A model generated the notes under the pieces. That model saw only the letters and a list, made by a program, of their open reading frames with translations. It ran no database searches and was not told the DNA's origin. Of a DNA stretch of 64,000 nt, positions 62,321-64,000 are shown one piece after another (the stretch's first letter is position 1; each line of letters opens with the position of its first letter). The position numbers and the translations under genes were made by a program. The stretch comes from Comamonas testosteroni TK102 (GTDB lineage Bacteria > Pseudomonadota > Gammaproteobacteria > Burkholderiales > Burkholderiaceae_C), in NCBI RefSeq assembly GCF_000739375.1, contig NZ_CP006704.1, positions 2,046,001 to 2,110,000 of the forward strand, in the 5' to 3' direction.

Positions 62321-64000
62321 ATGGCAATGAATTCAATCCAACCCGCTCTGCGGCGTGTTGCACGTGTCGCATTTCCCGCTCTGGCACTGGCTCTGCCCTT
62401 GGCGCATGCCGTGGCTCAGACGCTGCCAGCCGCCTTCAAGCCCACGGTGTTGCACAAGTTTGGCGGCACCAACAACGGTGGTGCCAAGCCGGCCGTGCCA
62501 CCGGTGCTGGCTGCTGACGGCCGCCTCTATGGTCACACTTTCCTGGGCGCGACGGCCGTTGCGCCGGCCTTCTGGGGCCAGGGGACGGTCTATGGCCTCG
62601 ACACCACGGGTGCCAACCACCGCTTCGAACTGCTGGGCAGCATCTACCAGGGGTCGACCCCGCTGGTGCCTACGGCCGATGGTGGCTTTCTTGTTGCTGG
62701 CAATGGTGCCGTGCCACCGGGTGGCTTTCCCTGGGAAACTGCAGGCGCAGTCTTCAGTATCAAGGGCGGCAAGGCTGTGGCGCTGCCCGCACCCAGCTTC
62801 AAGCCACTGGGAACCATGGCCCTCGACACCGCAGGCAATCTCTATATGGGCTCGGGTGAATCGGCATCGGCTTGCGGCGTGAGTACCACGGCCAATATTC
62901 TGTGGCGCATGAATGCCGATCAGAGCTACTCCAAGGTGTTGAATTTCTGCGATTACGAGGAGCAACAGGGCAACAAGCAGTTGCATCCCAAGGGAGGTGC
63001 GCCGGTGGCCAGTTTGTGGAGCAGCAAGGACCAGGCCTTGTATGTGCTGACCGGGGTGTCGGCCGATGGGGTGGTGGACAGTACGCTTGCCTCGGACTAC
63101 CAGGGGCGCTCGGTGGGAACGCTGGTCAAGTTGAGTAAGGCGGCCATCGAGGAAGGCGTTGCCGGAAAGGGCGCGCTGGATTCGTCCAAGGTCGAACTGC
63201 TGCACACCTTTATGCGAGCCCGCGATGGTGAGCCAACGGCCAAGGGCGCGCGTGTGTTGGGCATGGTCGAGGCCGGTGAATGGTTGTACGGCACGACGCA
63301 ATTCAATGCGCCCACGGCGGGCAATGCAATGGACAACCGTTACGGCGGCACGATCTGGCGTGTGAAGAAATCGGACCCCAAGAGCTTTGCCGTCGTGCAC
63401 TATTTCCGCGGCGCTGGCACTGTGGCACTCGATGGCACGGCGCAGGCCGACGGTAGCGCTCCATCCGGTCCGCTGGTTCTGGCCGCAGACGGCAATATCT
63501 ACGGAACGACGGCCACCGATGGTTCGACCATGAACACGCCCAAAACCGGCCTGGCCACGCCGTATGGCGCGGGAACTCTGTACCGCATCAAGGTTGGAGC
63601 CACCGCCGATCACGCGGACGACAGCTACGAAGTCCTGCATCGTTTCGATATGGGCAGCGAAGGCGGAAGCTTGACCGGCCTGAGCGCCGGTGCGGTCGCG
63701 GGTGGTGTGCAAAAGCTCTATGGTGCGGCCAACGTCGGTGGTGACGGCCAGCCGGTGACGACGACGGCGGCCGCGCCCGGCAACGGCACGATCTTCTCCT
63801 TTGACGTACCCCTGCCTACAGCGTCATTCAGCGAAGTGCTGACCGCCTCTGTGGCCACGGCTGCTGTCGGATCCACCATTCACCTGAGTTGGGCCACCAA
63901 CCAGGCCAGCAGCTGCACGGCCAGCGGTGCCTGGAGCGGCGCGCAGCAGACCAGCGGGAGCAAGGTGCCCGTGGTACTGGCGGCTGAGGGAGAGAACAGC
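62321..64000 (+). CDS. Second GloVer-repeat secreted protein, 3' end outside window
   Basis: The frame is open from the ATG at 62321 to the last base (560 codons) without a stop. It has AGGA six bases upstream and a second ATG at 62327. The signal sequence ends near AVAQ. Repeats of the type D-G-x-L/I-Y-G-T-T and G-T-L-Y-R-I-K follow, with VLHKFGG-like strands. An Ig-like segment (HLSWATNQASSCTASG) begins near the window end, parallel to that in the preceding gene. The two are paralogues 40 bases apart and surely co-transcribed. A GlyGly-CTERM tail is expected beyond the window but cannot be seen. Confidence 0.85.
   Translation, partial: MAMNSIQPALRRVARVAFPALALALPLAHAVAQTLPAAFKPTVLHKFGGTNNGGAKPAVPPVLAADGRLYGHTFLGATAVAPAFWGQGTVYGLDTTGANHRFELLGSIYQGSTPLVPTADGGFLVAGNGAVPPGGFPWETAGAVFSIKGGKAVALPAPSFKPLGTMALDTAGNLYMGSGESASACGVSTTANILWRMNADQSYSKVLNFCDYEEQQGNKQLHPKGGAPVASLWSSKDQALYVLTGVSADGVVDSTLASDYQGRSVGTLVKLSKAAIEEGVAGKGALDSSKVELLHTFMRARDGEPTAKGARVLGMVEAGEWLYGTTQFNAPTAGNAMDNRYGGTIWRVKKSDPKSFAVVHYFRGAGTVALDGTAQADGSAPSGPLVLAADGNIYGTTATDGSTMNTPKTGLATPYGAGTLYRIKVGATADHADDSYEVLHRFDMGSEGGSLTGLSAGAVAGGVQKLYGAANVGGDGQPVTTTAAAPGNGTIFSFDVPLPTASFSEVLTASVATAAVGSTIHLSWATNQASSCTASGAWSGAQQTSGSKVPVVLAAEGENS

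Overview
The window is about 64 kb of GC-rich chromosomal DNA, dense in genes. The organism is probably a betaproteobacterium of the Comamonadaceae, most likely Comamonas or a close relative. That is an inference from the gene style: a Bug/TctC-type binding protein, many LysR regulators, a (2Fe-2S)/molybdopterin oxidoreductase pair, FecI/FecR/TonB iron loci with DUF3649-PepSY-DUF3325 genes, and GloVer-repeat proteins. I saw no tRNA, rRNA, CRISPR array, complete insertion sequence, phage or plasmid module.

Layout. (1) 1-9065: the 3' end of a large type I-secreted adhesin (Ig/cadherin-like repeats plus a VWA domain), then its TolC, ABC (LapB-type) and HlyD (LapC-type) export genes and a BamE-like lipoprotein-domain gene. 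(2) 9387-13221: a LysR regulator divergent from an isoquinoline-1-oxidoreductase-like iorAB pair. (3) 13245-15623: DNA polymerase II. (4) 15910-18192: an M20 amidohydrolase divergent from a LysR gene. (5) 18318-23842: a LysR gene divergent from a sulfur-amino-acid cluster, with a cysteine dioxygenase gene broken by two apparent frameshifts, a four-domain rhodanese, a TctC binding protein and a cystathionine beta-lyase-like enzyme. (6) 24311-42991: a second exoprotein locus, with a TolC-like lipoprotein, a small adaptor, a 4203-residue DUF4347/FG-GAP/Ig-repeat protein, an adaptor with a GAF-like N-terminus, and an M50 metalloprotease fused to a HlyD-like domain. It has no ABC ATPase. (7) 43395-49696: small stress-type genes (ferritin-like, DUF883, PRC-barrel, haloperoxidase-like hydrolase, Cys-repeat periplasmic protein, several tiny low-complexity proteins) and a decayed four-helix Cys-rich (DUF326/Csp-like) gene. 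(8) 49881-55381: a siderophore-receptor operon on the minus strand. (9) 55846-64000: an ECF sigma/FecR/transducing TonB receptor system followed by two GloVer-repeat secreted proteins, the second cut by the window end.

How it fits together. The two exoprotein loci each carry their own export parts. The first is a standard LapBCE-like type I system. The second resembles it but has an M50-HlyD fusion where an ATPase would be expected, and this is the strongest candidate here for an undescribed system. The two iron loci are divergent, and each has a Fur-box-like palindrome in the shared 55382-55845 region. The GloVer proteins lie directly downstream of the transducing receptor, so they may be surface partners of that uptake system. 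Each LysR gene is divergent from a metabolic operon, the usual arrangement for local control.

Start codons were chosen mainly by Shine-Dalgarno spacing and signal-peptide shape and often differ from the longest open frame. All family assignments are by eye from motifs, without database searches.
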